NCBI RefSeq assembly: GCF_000382265.1 | Contig: NZ_KB907992.1 | Span: forward strand, 1-64,000 | DNA: 64,000 nt | Source: Yoonia vestfoldensis DSM 16212 | Lineage (GTDB): Bacteria; Pseudomonadota; Alphaproteobacteria; Rhodobacterales; Rhodobacteraceae | Direction of reading: 5' to 3' | Shown: one piece after another, positions 48,191-57,105 of the stretch | Position numbering within the stretch: the first letter of the stretch is position 1 | Layout of the letters: every line of letters begins with the position of its first letter | Notes under the pieces: model-generated | What the model was told of the DNA's origin: nothing | What the model saw: the letters and a program-made list of their open reading frames with translations, nothing else | Databases searched by the model: none | Translations under genes and position numbers: made by a program

Positions 48191-48216
48191 AAAAGCCGCC
48201 CCGAAGGGCGGCTTTG
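48191..48216 (-). terminator. Rho-independent terminator of rpsD
   Basis: Perfect 10-bp arms aaagccgccc (48192-48201) and gggcggcttt (48206-48215), CGAA loop, with five T on the minus strand, 23 bp after the rpsD stop. Confidence 0.85.
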
Positions 48217-48238
48217 CGATCGCAGCACAAGTGCCGGA

Positions 48239-48859
48239 TCAGTTCTTGGCGTAGAATTCGACGACGAGGTTCGGTTCCATCGTCACGGGATAAGGAACAT
48301 CGCCCAGCGTCGGGGTGCGCACGAAGGTCGCAACCATCTTGTTGTGGTCGACTTCCATATAGTCGGGCACGTCACGCTCTGGCAGTTGGGCGGCCACAAG
48401 GACGATTTCCAGCTGCTTGGATTTCTGGCGCACTTCGATCACGTCGCCTTCTTTCACGCGGTAGGACGGAATGTTCACGCGCTGGCCGTTCACGGTCACG
48501 TGGCCGTGGTTCACGAACTGGCGGGCAGCGAACACGGTCGGCACGAACTTGGCGCGGTAGACGACAGCGTCCAGACGACGCTCCAGCAGGCCGATCAAGT
48601 TCTCGCCGGTGTCGCCCTTGACGCGTTCGGCTTCGGCATAGATGCGGCGGAACTGCTTTTCGGTCAGGTCGCCGTAGTAACCCTTCAGCTTCTGCTTGGC
48701 GCGCAGCTGGGTGCCGAAGTCGGACAGTTTGCCCTTGCGGCGCTGACCGTGCTGGCCGGGGCCGTATTCACGACGGTTGACGGGGGATTTCGGGCGGCCC
48801 CAGATGTTTTCACCCATCCGGCGGTCAATTTTGTACTTGGCAGCGGTACGTTTGGTCAC
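48239..48859 (-). CDS. rpsD: 30S ribosomal protein S4
   Basis: A 206-residue primary rRNA-binding protein that nucleates 30S assembly. [20 protein letters not shown] and the S4 RNA-binding module [33 protein letters not shown] are diagnostic. It begins with GTG at 48859, preceded by AAGGAG with ideal spacing. No zinc-binding Cys cluster at the N-terminus, so it is the Cys-free form. It has its own promoter (48967-48994) and terminator. Confidence 0.97.
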   Translation of the reverse strand: MTKRTAAKYKIDRRMGENIWGRPKSPVNRREYGPGQHGQRRKGKLSDFGTQLRAKQKLKGYYGDLTEKQFRRIYAEAERVKGDTGENLIGLLERRLDAVVYRAKFVPTVFAARQFVNHGHVTVNGQRVNIPSYRVKEGDVIEVRQKSKQLEIVLVAAQLPERDVPDYMEVDHNKMVATFVRTPTLGDVPYPVTMEPNLVVEFYAKN

Positions 48860-48966
48860 GCGCTGATCTCCTTCTGTATGTTACGAAGGGCGTTGTCCTT
48901 TACGCGGATTTTGCCACGCCGACAGGGTTCCGCTTGCGCGGTCCACCAACACCAATGAAGTCGCGG

Positions 48967-48994
48967 CTTATAGACGGGAATCACGTGGTGTCAA
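48967..48994 (-). promoter_or_regulatory. Predicted strong promoter of rpsD
   Basis: The minus strand has TTGACA (48994-48989), a 16-bp spacer and TATAAG (48972-48967). Both boxes are close to consensus. The predicted leader is about 100 nt long. Confidence 0.65.
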
Positions 48995-49280
48995 CGGCCC
49001 CTGACGGGTCAGGGAACGCAGGAATGTAAAAGTTTTGCCAAATTGTCACCACAACTGCCTGCCATATAGGCAACGGGACGGCAACAATGACCCAAGCGCC
49101 TTTTGTTAGTGAGTTTTCTGTTTGATCAGTCTGGCAGCCGCGTGGCCCGTGTTGCAGTCGTGAAGGGGTTTCGGCCCCGCACGTTGCGCATTGGATAGCC
49201 CGCCGCTTGCCAGTCTGCGATTGCTGTCCCACCCAAGAGGACGATTGCCTTCCCCCGCGGATCGGTCGATAGATCGCGGC
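48995..49280. other. Intergenic region between rpsD and YdcZ genes
   Basis: About 285 bp separating the divergent rpsD and transporter genes (420 bp with the rpsD leader). No gene is supported. A small hairpin (aggggtttcggcccc, near 49166) is the only obvious structure. Slightly A+T-rich at 49020-49130, where a plus-strand promoter may lie. Confidence 0.45.
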
Positions 49281-49748
49281 ATGGCCGATCTTGCCCCTGC
49301 CCCGCGTCTTTTGCATTTCGCCGCCGCTTTCGGAGCGGGCGGTCTTTTGTCGCTGATGGTGCTCTTCAACGGCACGCTGGCAGTTTACGGATCGCTGCTG
49401 TTCGCGTCATGGGTGCCGCATCTGACAGGCACGTTGCTCGCGATCATCATCCTGCTGGCACTGCGCCCGCGCCGCGCGAGCATGGTGCGCCCGCCGCTCT
49501 GGGCCTATCTGGGCGGCGTGTCCGGCGGCGTCACCGTGATGCTGACCTCGGCCACGGTCAACACCGCGCTCGCGCTTTCCGGCACGATCGCGCTGGGGCT
49601 GGCGGGACAGATGCTGTTCAGCCTTTTCGCCGATATCCGCGGTCTGTTCGGCCTGCCGCAGAGGATGCCGAAACCGCGTGACTATCTGGCGCTGGCGCTG
49701 ATCATCGCGGGGAGCCTTGTTCTGATCTTCCTCGGCGGTGCGACATGA
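49281..49748 (+). CDS. YdcZ/DUF606-type DMT transporter, first half
   Basis: 155 residues with about five hydrophobic helices (AFGAGGLLSLMVLFNGTLAVYGSLLFASWVPHLTGTLLAIIILLAL is the first pair). This fits the short YdcZ (DUF606) branch of the drug/metabolite transporters, whose members often occur as paired half-size genes that heterodimerise. The ATG at 49281 is used; the ribosome-binding site is weak. Its stop overlaps the next ATG by 4 bp. Substrate unknown. Confidence 0.82.
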   Translation: MADLAPAPRLLHFAAAFGAGGLLSLMVLFNGTLAVYGSLLFASWVPHLTGTLLAIIILLALRPRRASMVRPPLWAYLGGVSGGVTVMLTSATVNTALALSGTIALGLAGQMLFSLFADIRGLFGLPQRMPKPRDYLALALIIAGSLVLIFLGGAT

Positions 49749-50170
49749 TCGGCTTTGCGGCTCTTGCCTTGCTCGCAGGCGTGCTGGTGTCGCTGTCACG
49801 CCAGATCAACGGACGGTTGGCACTGTCCACATCGGCATGGGAATCGTCGTTCTGGAATCACATCGTGGGGCTGGGGTTCATCACGCTGGCGGCTGTTGTG
49901 TTCGGCGGCTTGTTCGCGGGTGCACCGCAGGATGCGCCGTGGTGGGCCTATCTCGGCGGGCCAGTCGGCGTTGTGTTCATCGCCGCAGGGTCATGGCTGA
50001 TCGCGCGGATCGGGGCGGCGCAGACGGCGCTTTTGATCATCGCGGGGCAGATGATTTCGGGTGTCGTGATCGACATCGTCATGGGCACGGCGGGCAATGC
50101 GCTGGCGCGGGTCGTGGGCGTCGCCCTGATCCTTGCGGGCATGTGGGTCGCGCGGTCGGCCAAGGACTGA
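49745..50170 (+). CDS. YdcZ/DUF606-type DMT transporter, second half
   Basis: 141 residues, five helices, starting ALALLAGVLVSLSRQINGRLALSTSAWESSFWNHIVGLG, the YdcZ signature. It overlaps the first half as ATGA, so the two halves are made together and probably form one antiparallel carrier. It ends 12 bp from the converging SDR gene of the Hyu operon, whose substrate it might carry, although it is on the other strand. Confidence 0.83.
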   Translation: MIGFAALALLAGVLVSLSRQINGRLALSTSAWESSFWNHIVGLGFITLAAVVFGGLFAGAPQDAPWWAYLGGPVGVVFIAAGSWLIARIGAAQTALLIIAGQMISGVVIDIVMGTAGNALARVVGVALILAGMWVARSAKD

Positions 50171-50182
50171 CCGCGCTGGGCC

Positions 50183-51019
50183 TCAGGTGGTTTTCTTGTC
50201 GTTGACCACGCCGAGGGCGGCCACGCCGGAATTGCCCAGTTCCACCGTGGCGAAAGGGCCGCCGATGCAAAGATTGGCAAGGTCCTTGTTATCCAGTGGC
50301 GGTGTCTTGGCGAAGACATCCTTGGCGAATTGTTCGGCATTGTCCTTGGGCCGATAGCCCAGATGCCCCGCCTTGCTGTTGTCCACAACAGCCCGGTCGT
50401 TGTTGGAAATGCCCCAGACCTTGGTGAACCCCACGACAGGGCTGTCGATGGACCGTTCCACCAGATGGATCAGGTCGCCATAGGACAGCCATGTGCCGAT
50501 GCTGCGCGCGTTGGTGGCCTGCGCGCAGGAAAAGATGCGCATGCAGACCGATTCAATGCCGCGCTTGTCCCAGTAGAGGCTTGCAAGATCCTCGGCGAAA
50601 CACTTGGCCAGACCGTAATAGGTGTCAGGCTTATGTGGTGCGTCCAGCCCGATGGTGTCGGTTTTCAGATGCATCCCCACGGCATGAACAGAGCTGGCAT
50701 AGACCACCCGTTTCACACCGCGGCGATAGGCGGCTTCCCAGACGTTGTAAGCCCCGATGATGTTGGATTGCAGGATATCGTCCCACGGCGCCTCGTCCCC
50801 GATGGCACCGAAATGCACGACCATGTCAGCGCCTTCCAGCACTGCCTCCATCGCGGCCAGATCGGCCAGATCGGCCTGCACATAGGACTCTCCGTCATAA
50901 AGCTTGCCGATCTCCGCCACGATATCGGTCGAGACGAGTTCATCGCACATCCGCGTCAGCGGTTCGCGCAGGTAAGACCCAAGCCGGCCTGCGGCCCCTG
51001 TCAAGACAAGTTTCTTCAT
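50183..51019 (-). CDS. NAD-dependent SDR, uronate-dehydrogenase-like
   Basis: A 278-residue extended SDR. NAD motif TGAAGRLGSYL at about 7-17, catalytic Ser in YASSVHAVG and YxxxK in YYGLAKCFAEDLA near 136-146. Features VWGISNNDRAVVDNS and LGYRPKDNAEQFAKD match uronate dehydrogenase, which oxidises galacturonate or glucuronate to the lactone. No uronate transporter or further sugar-acid gene is nearby, so the real substrate may differ. It is the last gene of the minus-strand Hyu operon, 21 bp after the FAD oxidoreductase. Confidence 0.82.
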   Translation of the reverse strand: MKKLVLTGAAGRLGSYLREPLTRMCDELVSTDIVAEIGKLYDGESYVQADLADLAAMEAVLEGADMVVHFGAIGDEAPWDDILQSNIIGAYNVWEAAYRRGVKRVVYASSVHAVGMHLKTDTIGLDAPHKPDTYYGLAKCFAEDLASLYWDKRGIESVCMRIFSCAQATNARSIGTWLSYGDLIHLVERSIDSPVVGFTKVWGISNNDRAVVDNSKAGHLGYRPKDNAEQFAKDVFAKTPPLDNKDLANLCIGGPFATVELGNSGVAALGVVNDKKTT

Positions 51020-51040
51020 GGCACTTCCTTTCGTCGCGGT

Positions 51041-52243
51041 TCAGATCACCGCTTTTTCGATGAACTTTTCACCCTTTGCGATGCGGGTATAGCCGAACGG
51101 GGTCAAGTCCAGCGTGCGGTAAGCACCATAGGTGATCCATTCCGCGATGCCTCGCCCCATCGCGGGCGATTGCTGGAACCCATGCCCTGAAAAGCCGTTC
51201 ACGAAGATGAAATTACCGACCTCCGTATGCGGCCCCGCAATCGCGTTTTGGTCGAGCGTGTTGAAGTCATAATGCCCCGCCCACGAATTGCGCAGCTTGA
51301 CCGCCTCGAATTGCGGGATGCGGGTGGCGATAGTGGGCCACACGTGGTCTTCCCAGATCGCGTGGTCCTCGATGAAATCGCCGTGATCGACGGCGGCGTC
51401 ATTTTCTGGCGGACAACCTGCCATGTAATACTGGCCATCGGTGCGGACATGCACGCCGCTCGGGTCGATCGTCAACGGCAGATCCCGGTCGAGCGGCTTG
51501 GCGGCTTCGAAGATGAAGGTGTAGCGTTTGCGCGGTTCCACCGGAATGCTGATCCCCGCCATGGCCGCCACCTGCGCGCCGCGCGTGCCGGCGGCGTTGA
51601 CGACATGGCCGCAGGCGATGGTGTCGCCCGTGGCCAAGGTGACGCTTTGCACGCGGGTGCCGCTGGGGTCACGGGTGATCGCGATGACTTCGTTCGTGAC
51701 GTACTCCACGCCACGTTCGCGCGCGGACCGCCGCCACCAATCAAACAGGGTGTTGCCGTCGAAATAACCTTCGTCCACCAGATTGTGGTTGCCCGCGATG
51801 ATATCGTCGAGCTGGTAGAACGGATAGGCGGCCGCGATTTCATCGCGCGTCATGTGGCGGGTGCCAGCCCCGCACGCCGCCTGCACCGCCTGCGCATCGC
51901 GCAAGGCGGCGGCGAATGCGGGCGTATCGGCCAGATAGAGATAGCCGAAACTGTGCAAACGCGGCTGCGGCACGCGCGAGTCGTTGCCCATGTAGCGGGG
52001 GAAATTCTTGACGAAATCCGCGCCGAATTGCGAGATCTGCACATTGATCGCGGCGCTGAATTGCTGGCGGATGCAGGAATTGGTCAGCGACGTTGCGGCC
52101 TGCGCATAAGTGGGATCGCGTTCCACCACCAGCACAGACCCATCGAAATCGGGGTTGTCGGTCAGGAACCACGCCACCGCCGACCCCAACATCGCGCCGC
52201 CGATGATGACCACGTCGTAGCTGGATTTGGCGGGGGTCTGCAT
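51041..52243 (-). CDS. FAD-dependent oxidoreductase (DAO family)
   Basis: A 400-residue amino-acid-oxidase-fold flavoprotein. FAD dinucleotide region VVIIGGAMLGSAVAW at about 11-25 and VVERD, plus the C-terminal GFSGHGFQQSPAMGRGIAEWI that closes the FAD site in sarcosine- and dimethylglycine-oxidase-like enzymes. It likely oxidises an N-alkyl or D-amino acid. Its ATG overlaps the HyuB stop by 1 bp. Context with HyuA/HyuB suggests it acts on the amino acid released by the hydantoinase-type step; this is inference. Confidence 0.86.
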   Translation of the reverse strand: MQTPAKSSYDVVIIGGAMLGSAVAWFLTDNPDFDGSVLVVERDPTYAQAATSLTNSCIRQQFSAAINVQISQFGADFVKNFPRYMGNDSRVPQPRLHSFGYLYLADTPAFAAALRDAQAVQAACGAGTRHMTRDEIAAAYPFYQLDDIIAGNHNLVDEGYFDGNTLFDWWRRSARERGVEYVTNEVIAITRDPSGTRVQSVTLATGDTIACGHVVNAAGTRGAQVAAMAGISIPVEPRKRYTFIFEAAKPLDRDLPLTIDPSGVHVRTDGQYYMAGCPPENDAAVDHGDFIEDHAIWEDHVWPTIATRIPQFEAVKLRNSWAGHYDFNTLDQNAIAGPHTEVGNFIFVNGFSGHGFQQSPAMGRGIAEWITYGAYRTLDLTPFGYTRIAKGEKFIEKAVI

Positions 52244-53925
52244 CAGGCGGTTTCTCCCTTTATGACTTGGGCTTGCACGGCGGCGACATCGGCCTCGGTC
52301 AGGCCGTAATCGCGCATTGCAGCTTTCGCAGAAATATAGCCGCGCGCAAGATCACGCTTGATCAGCGCAGGGTCGCGGTCAGCCGCAGGGCCATAGCCCG
52401 CACCCCCAGGCAGCCCTAACATGACGCGCCGCCCTGCGGGGACGAATTGCTTGCCTTTGCCCTGCATCGCACCGCCATCGTCCAGCGCAATGGTGGTCGC
52501 CGCACCATCAGCCCCCCCCTGCCGCCCGCGCGCAGGGTGATGCACGCGGTCAAACATGGCAGAAAAATCAGCCTCGAACCCCGCGGCAGGGCCAACCTCC
52601 ATATATTGGCCAAGCCCGCCGCGGAATTGGCCGGCACCACCGCTGTCGGGACGCAATTCCTTGCGCCAGATGATGACGGGGCCGGTGTGTTCGGTCGCCT
52701 CGACCGGCATGGTCATCACGCCGGACGGGAAGGCGGTGGCGTTCAGCCCGTCCACCGATGGCCGCGCGCCAGCACCGCCGGAATTGAAGGTCAGGACCTC
52801 GGCCCTGCGCCCTTGGCCCGTGGCAGGGCGCAGACTGACCTGAAAATTGCATAAGCACCCCGCCCCTTCGGCAGGGACAGTGGCGGGCAAGATCTTGTCC
52901 AGCGCGCCGAACACCACATCGGGGATCATATGCCCGATGATATGGCGCAGGGCGACGGGGGCAGGATGCACCGCGTTGACGATGCTGCCTTCGGGAGCCG
53001 AGATCTCGAATGGGGCGAGCGAGGCGGCGTTGTTGGGAATTTCCGGTGCAATCGCGCATTTCAGGGCATAGCAGGCGTAAGCCTTGGTATAGACCAAGGG
53101 CACGTTGATGCCTTTCTTGTCCACGCCCGATGTGCCGGTGAAATCGCAGATGATCCGGTCGGCTTCGATCTGCAGACTGACGCAAAGGTCGATCGGCACA
53201 TCGAACCCGTCGATACGCATGGCACCCGTGGCGCTGTCGCGCGGCAAGGCGGCGATCCGTTCCAAGGTTGCGCGGCGTGAATTGGTCAGGATGAAATCAC
53301 TGATCCCGTCCAGATCGGCAAGGCCGAATTCCGCCAGCATTTCCGCCAGCCGCCGCTGGCCAATCTCGTTACAGGTCGCCAGCGCGTAAAGATCGCCTAC
53401 CACCTGACCCGGTTCACGCACATTGCCGCGAATGATCGCGATCAGGGTCTCGTCCACTCGGCCTGCATGGGCGAAACGCATGATCGGGATGTGGATGCCT
53501 TCCTCGTAGACACTCGCCGCATCCGCCCCGAACCCGCGCCCGCCGACATCGACGACATGGGCGGTGCAGGCGAAAAACCCGACATGGCGGCCTTGGTAGA
53601 AGGATGGCGTGACCACGGTGAAATCATGCAGATGGCCGGTGCCTTCCCATGGGTCGTTGGTGATATAGACATCACCTTCGCGCATCGTGTCCCGCCCGAC
53701 GCGGCGGATGAAATGCGGCACGGCATCGGCCATGGCGTTGACATGGCCGGGCGTGCCGGTGACCGCCTGCGCCAGCATCAGGCCCGCGGCGTCATAGACG
53801 CCTGCGGACAGATCGCCTGCTTCACGCACGGACGTCGAAAAGGCTGTGCGCACCAGCGCCTGCGCCTGTTCCTCGACAATGGAAATGAGGCGGTTCCACA
53901 TGACTTGGTTGGCGACGTTGCTCAT
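52243..53925 (-). CDS. Hydantoinase/oxoprolinase subunit B
   Basis: A 560-residue HyuB-family subunit. Opening NRLISIVEEQAQALVRTAFSTSVREAGDLSAGVYD and the later VITNDPWEGTGHLHDF-type block (here YITNDPWEGTGHLHDF) are diagnostic. With HyuA it forms an ATP-dependent amidohydrolase opening 5-oxoproline, hydantoin or N-methylhydantoin rings, or related carboxylases. Start overlaps the HyuA stop (ATGA), so the two are co-translated. Confidence 0.92.
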   Translation of the reverse strand: MSNVANQVMWNRLISIVEEQAQALVRTAFSTSVREAGDLSAGVYDAAGLMLAQAVTGTPGHVNAMADAVPHFIRRVGRDTMREGDVYITNDPWEGTGHLHDFTVVTPSFYQGRHVGFFACTAHVVDVGGRGFGADAASVYEEGIHIPIMRFAHAGRVDETLIAIIRGNVREPGQVVGDLYALATCNEIGQRRLAEMLAEFGLADLDGISDFILTNSRRATLERIAALPRDSATGAMRIDGFDVPIDLCVSLQIEADRIICDFTGTSGVDKKGINVPLVYTKAYACYALKCAIAPEIPNNAASLAPFEISAPEGSIVNAVHPAPVALRHIIGHMIPDVVFGALDKILPATVPAEGAGCLCNFQVSLRPATGQGRRAEVLTFNSGGAGARPSVDGLNATAFPSGVMTMPVEATEHTGPVIIWRKELRPDSGGAGQFRGGLGQYMEVGPAAGFEADFSAMFDRVHHPARGRQGGADGAATTIALDDGGAMQGKGKQFVPAGRRVMLGLPGGAGYGPAADRDPALIKRDLARGYISAKAAMRDYGLTEADVAAVQAQVIKGETA

Positions 53926-55997
53926 GGATGAGCCTCCGTGATGTCGATGGTGCCGTCGGGACGGGCGATGGCCACGCGGCTGGAGGGGACGACGATGGTG
54001 GTTTCATCCTCGGTGATCAGCGCGGGACCTTTGACGGTGTCACCTGCGGCCAGTTGCGAACGCGGGACGACCTGCGCCTGCACGGTCCTTGCCAGCGCAG
54101 GGTCGAACAGGGCGCGGGTAGCATGGCCCGTGATCCTGCGCCCTGCAGGGGTGGCGGGCAGCGGGGTGGCTGTGGCGCTGGCCGTGGTCGCATTGACCGC
54201 CCAAACGGTGATTTCGATATCCATGCCGGTGACGGTGCGGCCGAAGAGGGCGGTATAATCCGCCTCGAACAGCGCCTGAAAGGTTGCAGCATCGGGGTTG
54301 GCCGCCTGAGCCGCGCTCAAGCTGACGGGGATTTCCCATCCTTGGCCGGAATAGCGCATATAGACCTTGGATTGCGCTTCGATCGGGGCTGTGGCGTCGC
54401 AATTGCGCACGAAACCTGTCGCCTCTTCGGCCAAGGCGGAGAGCAGGTCGCGCACCGTTGCTGCGTCAAAGGCCGACAGTTTCATATACACACTGCGTGT
54501 CGCCTCGAAACTGAACGGCGCGCGCAGAAAGCCGATGGCAGAGCCGACACCCGCCCCTGTTGGCACCAGCAGGCGCGCGACGCCCAGTTTTTCGCACAAG
54601 CGTCCCGCATGCAGAGGGGCGGCACCGCCAAAGGCGATCATCGTGTAGCCTGCCAGATCCTCGCCATTTTCCACGGCATGGACACGCGCGGCATTGGCCA
54701 TGTTTTCATCCACGACCTCGGCCAGACCGTAGGCGGCGGTAAGGGCGTCCATGTCCAGCGGTGCACCAAGTGCGGTCAGCGCCGCATCAGACGCATCCTT
54801 GTGCAGCTTGATCGACCCGCCCGCGAAATTGTCGGGGTCGAGCTTGCCCAGCACCAGATCGGCATCCGTGACGGCGGGTCTTGACCCGCCGCGCCCGTAG
54901 CAGGCAGGCCCCGGTTCGGACCCCGCGCTTTCCGGGCCGACGCGGATTTGCCGCAAGCTGTCGACATGGGCCAGACTGCCGCCGCCTGCGCCGATTTCCA
55001 CCATGTCGATCACGGGGATCGAAATCGGCATGCCGGAGCCTTTCTTGAACCGGTAGCTGCGCGCCACCTCGAACACACGGGCGGTTTTCGGGGTCTGGTT
55101 CTTGATCAGGCAGATCTTGGCCGTGGTGCCGCCCATGTCAAAGGACAGGATCTTGTCCAACCCGTAACGCGCGGCGATATGGGCCGCGAAAACAGCCCCG
55201 CCAGCGGGCCCGGATTCCACCAGACGGACCGGAAATTCGGCTGCGTTTTCAAGGCTGATGATCCCGCCGCCCGAATGCATCAGGAACACGGGGCAATCCG
55301 CACCCTCATCCGCCAGCCGTGATTTCAGCCGTCCCAGATAGGATTTCATCAGGGGCTTGATATAGGCATTGGCCACGGTCGTGTTGAACCGCTCATATTC
55401 GCGCATCTGCGGCGACACCTCGGACGACAATGACACCATCACACCCGGCAGGCGTTCGGCCAGCACGTCGCGGATCATGCGTTCATGGGCAGGGTTCAGA
55501 TAGGCATGGATCAACCCGACGGCGATGCTGTCGAAATTGTAGCTGGCCATGTGATCGGCCAGTGCGACGATGTCTTCGCGGTCCAGCGGGATCAGAACGT
55601 TCCCCTGCGCATCGACACGTTCGGTCAGCGTGAACCGATGCTGGCGCGGCAGCAGGGGTTCGGGCAGTTGCAGGTTGAGGTCATATTGCTCGAACCGGCT
55701 TTCGGTGCGCATCTCGATCGCATCGCGGAAACCTTCCGTCGTGATCAACGCCGTGCGCGCGCCGCGCCGTTCGATCAGGGCATTGGTGGCCAAGGTCGTG
55801 CCGTGGATGATCTGGCCGATCTGCGCGGGGCTGATCCCCGCTTTGGCGCAGACCTGATGCATCCCGTCGATGATCGCATCCTCGGGGGCGGCATAGGTGG
55901 TCAGCACCTTGGTCGAATGGCTGGCCCCCGCAAGTTCCAGCACCACATCGGTGAATGTGCCGCCGATATCGACGCCGAGCCGGATTGCGTGCTGCAT
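53922..55997 (-). CDS. Hydantoinase/oxoprolinase subunit A
   Basis: A 691-residue HyuA-family subunit. The N-terminal nucleotide motif RLGVDIGGTFTDVVLE at 6-21, a central DMGGTTAKICLI near 290 and a C-terminal HyuA_C-like beta domain. This subunit binds ATP and phosphorylates the ring amide; HyuB is the partner. Substrate class (5-oxoproline, hydantoin, N-methylhydantoin, acetone) cannot be told from sequence. It lies 76 bp downstream of the LysR gene. Confidence 0.92.
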   Translation of the reverse strand: MQHAIRLGVDIGGTFTDVVLELAGASHSTKVLTTYAAPEDAIIDGMHQVCAKAGISPAQIGQIIHGTTLATNALIERRGARTALITTEGFRDAIEMRTESRFEQYDLNLQLPEPLLPRQHRFTLTERVDAQGNVLIPLDREDIVALADHMASYNFDSIAVGLIHAYLNPAHERMIRDVLAERLPGVMVSLSSEVSPQMREYERFNTTVANAYIKPLMKSYLGRLKSRLADEGADCPVFLMHSGGGIISLENAAEFPVRLVESGPAGGAVFAAHIAARYGLDKILSFDMGGTTAKICLIKNQTPKTARVFEVARSYRFKKGSGMPISIPVIDMVEIGAGGGSLAHVDSLRQIRVGPESAGSEPGPACYGRGGSRPAVTDADLVLGKLDPDNFAGGSIKLHKDASDAALTALGAPLDMDALTAAYGLAEVVDENMANAARVHAVENGEDLAGYTMIAFGGAAPLHAGRLCEKLGVARLLVPTGAGVGSAIGFLRAPFSFEATRSVYMKLSAFDAATVRDLLSALAEEATGFVRNCDATAPIEAQSKVYMRYSGQGWEIPVSLSAAQAANPDAATFQALFEADYTALFGRTVTGMDIEITVWAVNATTASATATPLPATPAGRRITGHATRALFDPALARTVQAQVVPRSQLAAGDTVKGPALITEDETTIVVPSSRVAIARPDGTIDITEAHP

Positions 55998-56073
55998 GAT
56001 CTGTCCTTTTGCTGTGGTGCCAGCCTAGGCGCGTCACAGCATCACATCCAATTATTTTATCGGATCACGAGGA

Positions 56074-56967
56074 TCAGGATTTCTGATTGAAGACCGCAGA
56101 AACCCCGACCGCGACTTGGGCTGCATCCGCCACGATCCGCGCCGATCTTTCGGCGTCATAGCGGGCAAAGAAATGCAAAGGCGCGGGCGTCCAACCGTAA
56201 TCGACCTGCACCAGCTGTCCCCGCACCAAAGGGTCCGCGACCATCGCGGCGGGCATGGTGGCGACGCCCATGCCATCGATCGTCATATGGAGGCAAGCGG
56301 CCAGATTGCTGGACGGCACCAGCCGCGCGGGCAGTTTCGCGGTCGCGAAATGCGCGGCGACCTGCGCGTAAAGATGGGTGTCGCGGGCATGGGTCAGGAT
56401 CGGATGCGCGACCAGATCGGCCATGTCCGCCTGCCCCGCCAGCCCCAGCGCAGGGGACGCGACCCAGATCAGGCCATAAGCGCCCAGATCGATTTGCCCG
56501 CTGGTCAGCCGCGTGAACGGGCCGTTCTGGATCGCCAGATCAAGGCGGCGGTCGGCCAACATCCGTTCGAGATTGACCGACAGATCGACGGTCAGTTCCA
56601 CGCTGAGCTTGGGATAGGTGTCCTTCAGCCGCCGCAGATAATCGCGCAGCCAAGTGTGGACGATCATCTCGGTCACGCCCAGCCGGAGGGTGCCGTCGAT
56701 CAGCGCTTTCTGATCCGCCGCCGCGATCAGCGCATCGGTCGCATCGAGCACACGGCGGGCATGGGCCAGCAGGTCGCGCCCCTTGGCCGTCAGCACCACG
56801 GACCCCGCATCGCGCGTCATCAGCACAATGCCCAGCGCCTGTTCCAGCCCCGCGATCCGCGCCGAGATATTAGGCTGCGTCGTGCCCAGCCTGTCGGCGG
56901 CACCGCGAAAGCTTTGCAGATCGGCGACCCAGACGAAGGCTTCGAGTTGCTTGAGATTTAGCCGCAT
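56074..56967 (-). CDS. LysR-family transcriptional regulator of the Hyu operon
   Basis: 297 residues. The winged HTH at 1-60 (LNLKQLEAFVWVADLQSFRGAADRLGTTQPNISARIAGLE) is followed by a substrate-binding effector domain of type 2 periplasmic-binding fold. Unlike most LysR genes it is not divergent from its target but sits first, in the same direction, 76 bp before hyuA. It probably senses the substrate or product of the pathway. Confidence 0.92.
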   Translation of the reverse strand: MRLNLKQLEAFVWVADLQSFRGAADRLGTTQPNISARIAGLEQALGIVLMTRDAGSVVLTAKGRDLLAHARRVLDATDALIAAADQKALIDGTLRLGVTEMIVHTWLRDYLRRLKDTYPKLSVELTVDLSVNLERMLADRRLDLAIQNGPFTRLTSGQIDLGAYGLIWVASPALGLAGQADMADLVAHPILTHARDTHLYAQVAAHFATAKLPARLVPSSNLAACLHMTIDGMGVATMPAAMVADPLVRGQLVQVDYGWTPAPLHFFARYDAERSARIVADAAQVAVGVSAVFNQKS

Positions 56968-57042
56968 GGCGGACCTTTCGCACCGGATGTCTGGCAGGGA
57001 TACAGCCGATAACCAATGCCGCGCAAGCGTGGCGCTTGCATC

Positions 57043-57082
57043 TAGTTCGATATCGCATTACTTAGTTCGACATCGTATCACT
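57043..57082 (+). repeat. Tandem 20-bp direct repeats upstream of the nitroreductase
   Basis: TAGTTCGATATCGCATTACT (57043-57062) is followed without gap by TAGTTCGACATCGTATCACT (57063-57082); 17 of 20 positions match. A partial third motif TTGTCGAATCAC follows. Two helical turns per unit, directly before the nitroreductase/MarR genes, suits a repressor operator. Unit 1 contains the palindrome CGATATCG. Confidence 0.75.
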
Positions 57083-57105
57083 TTGTCGAATCACAGGAGC
57101 CCTTA

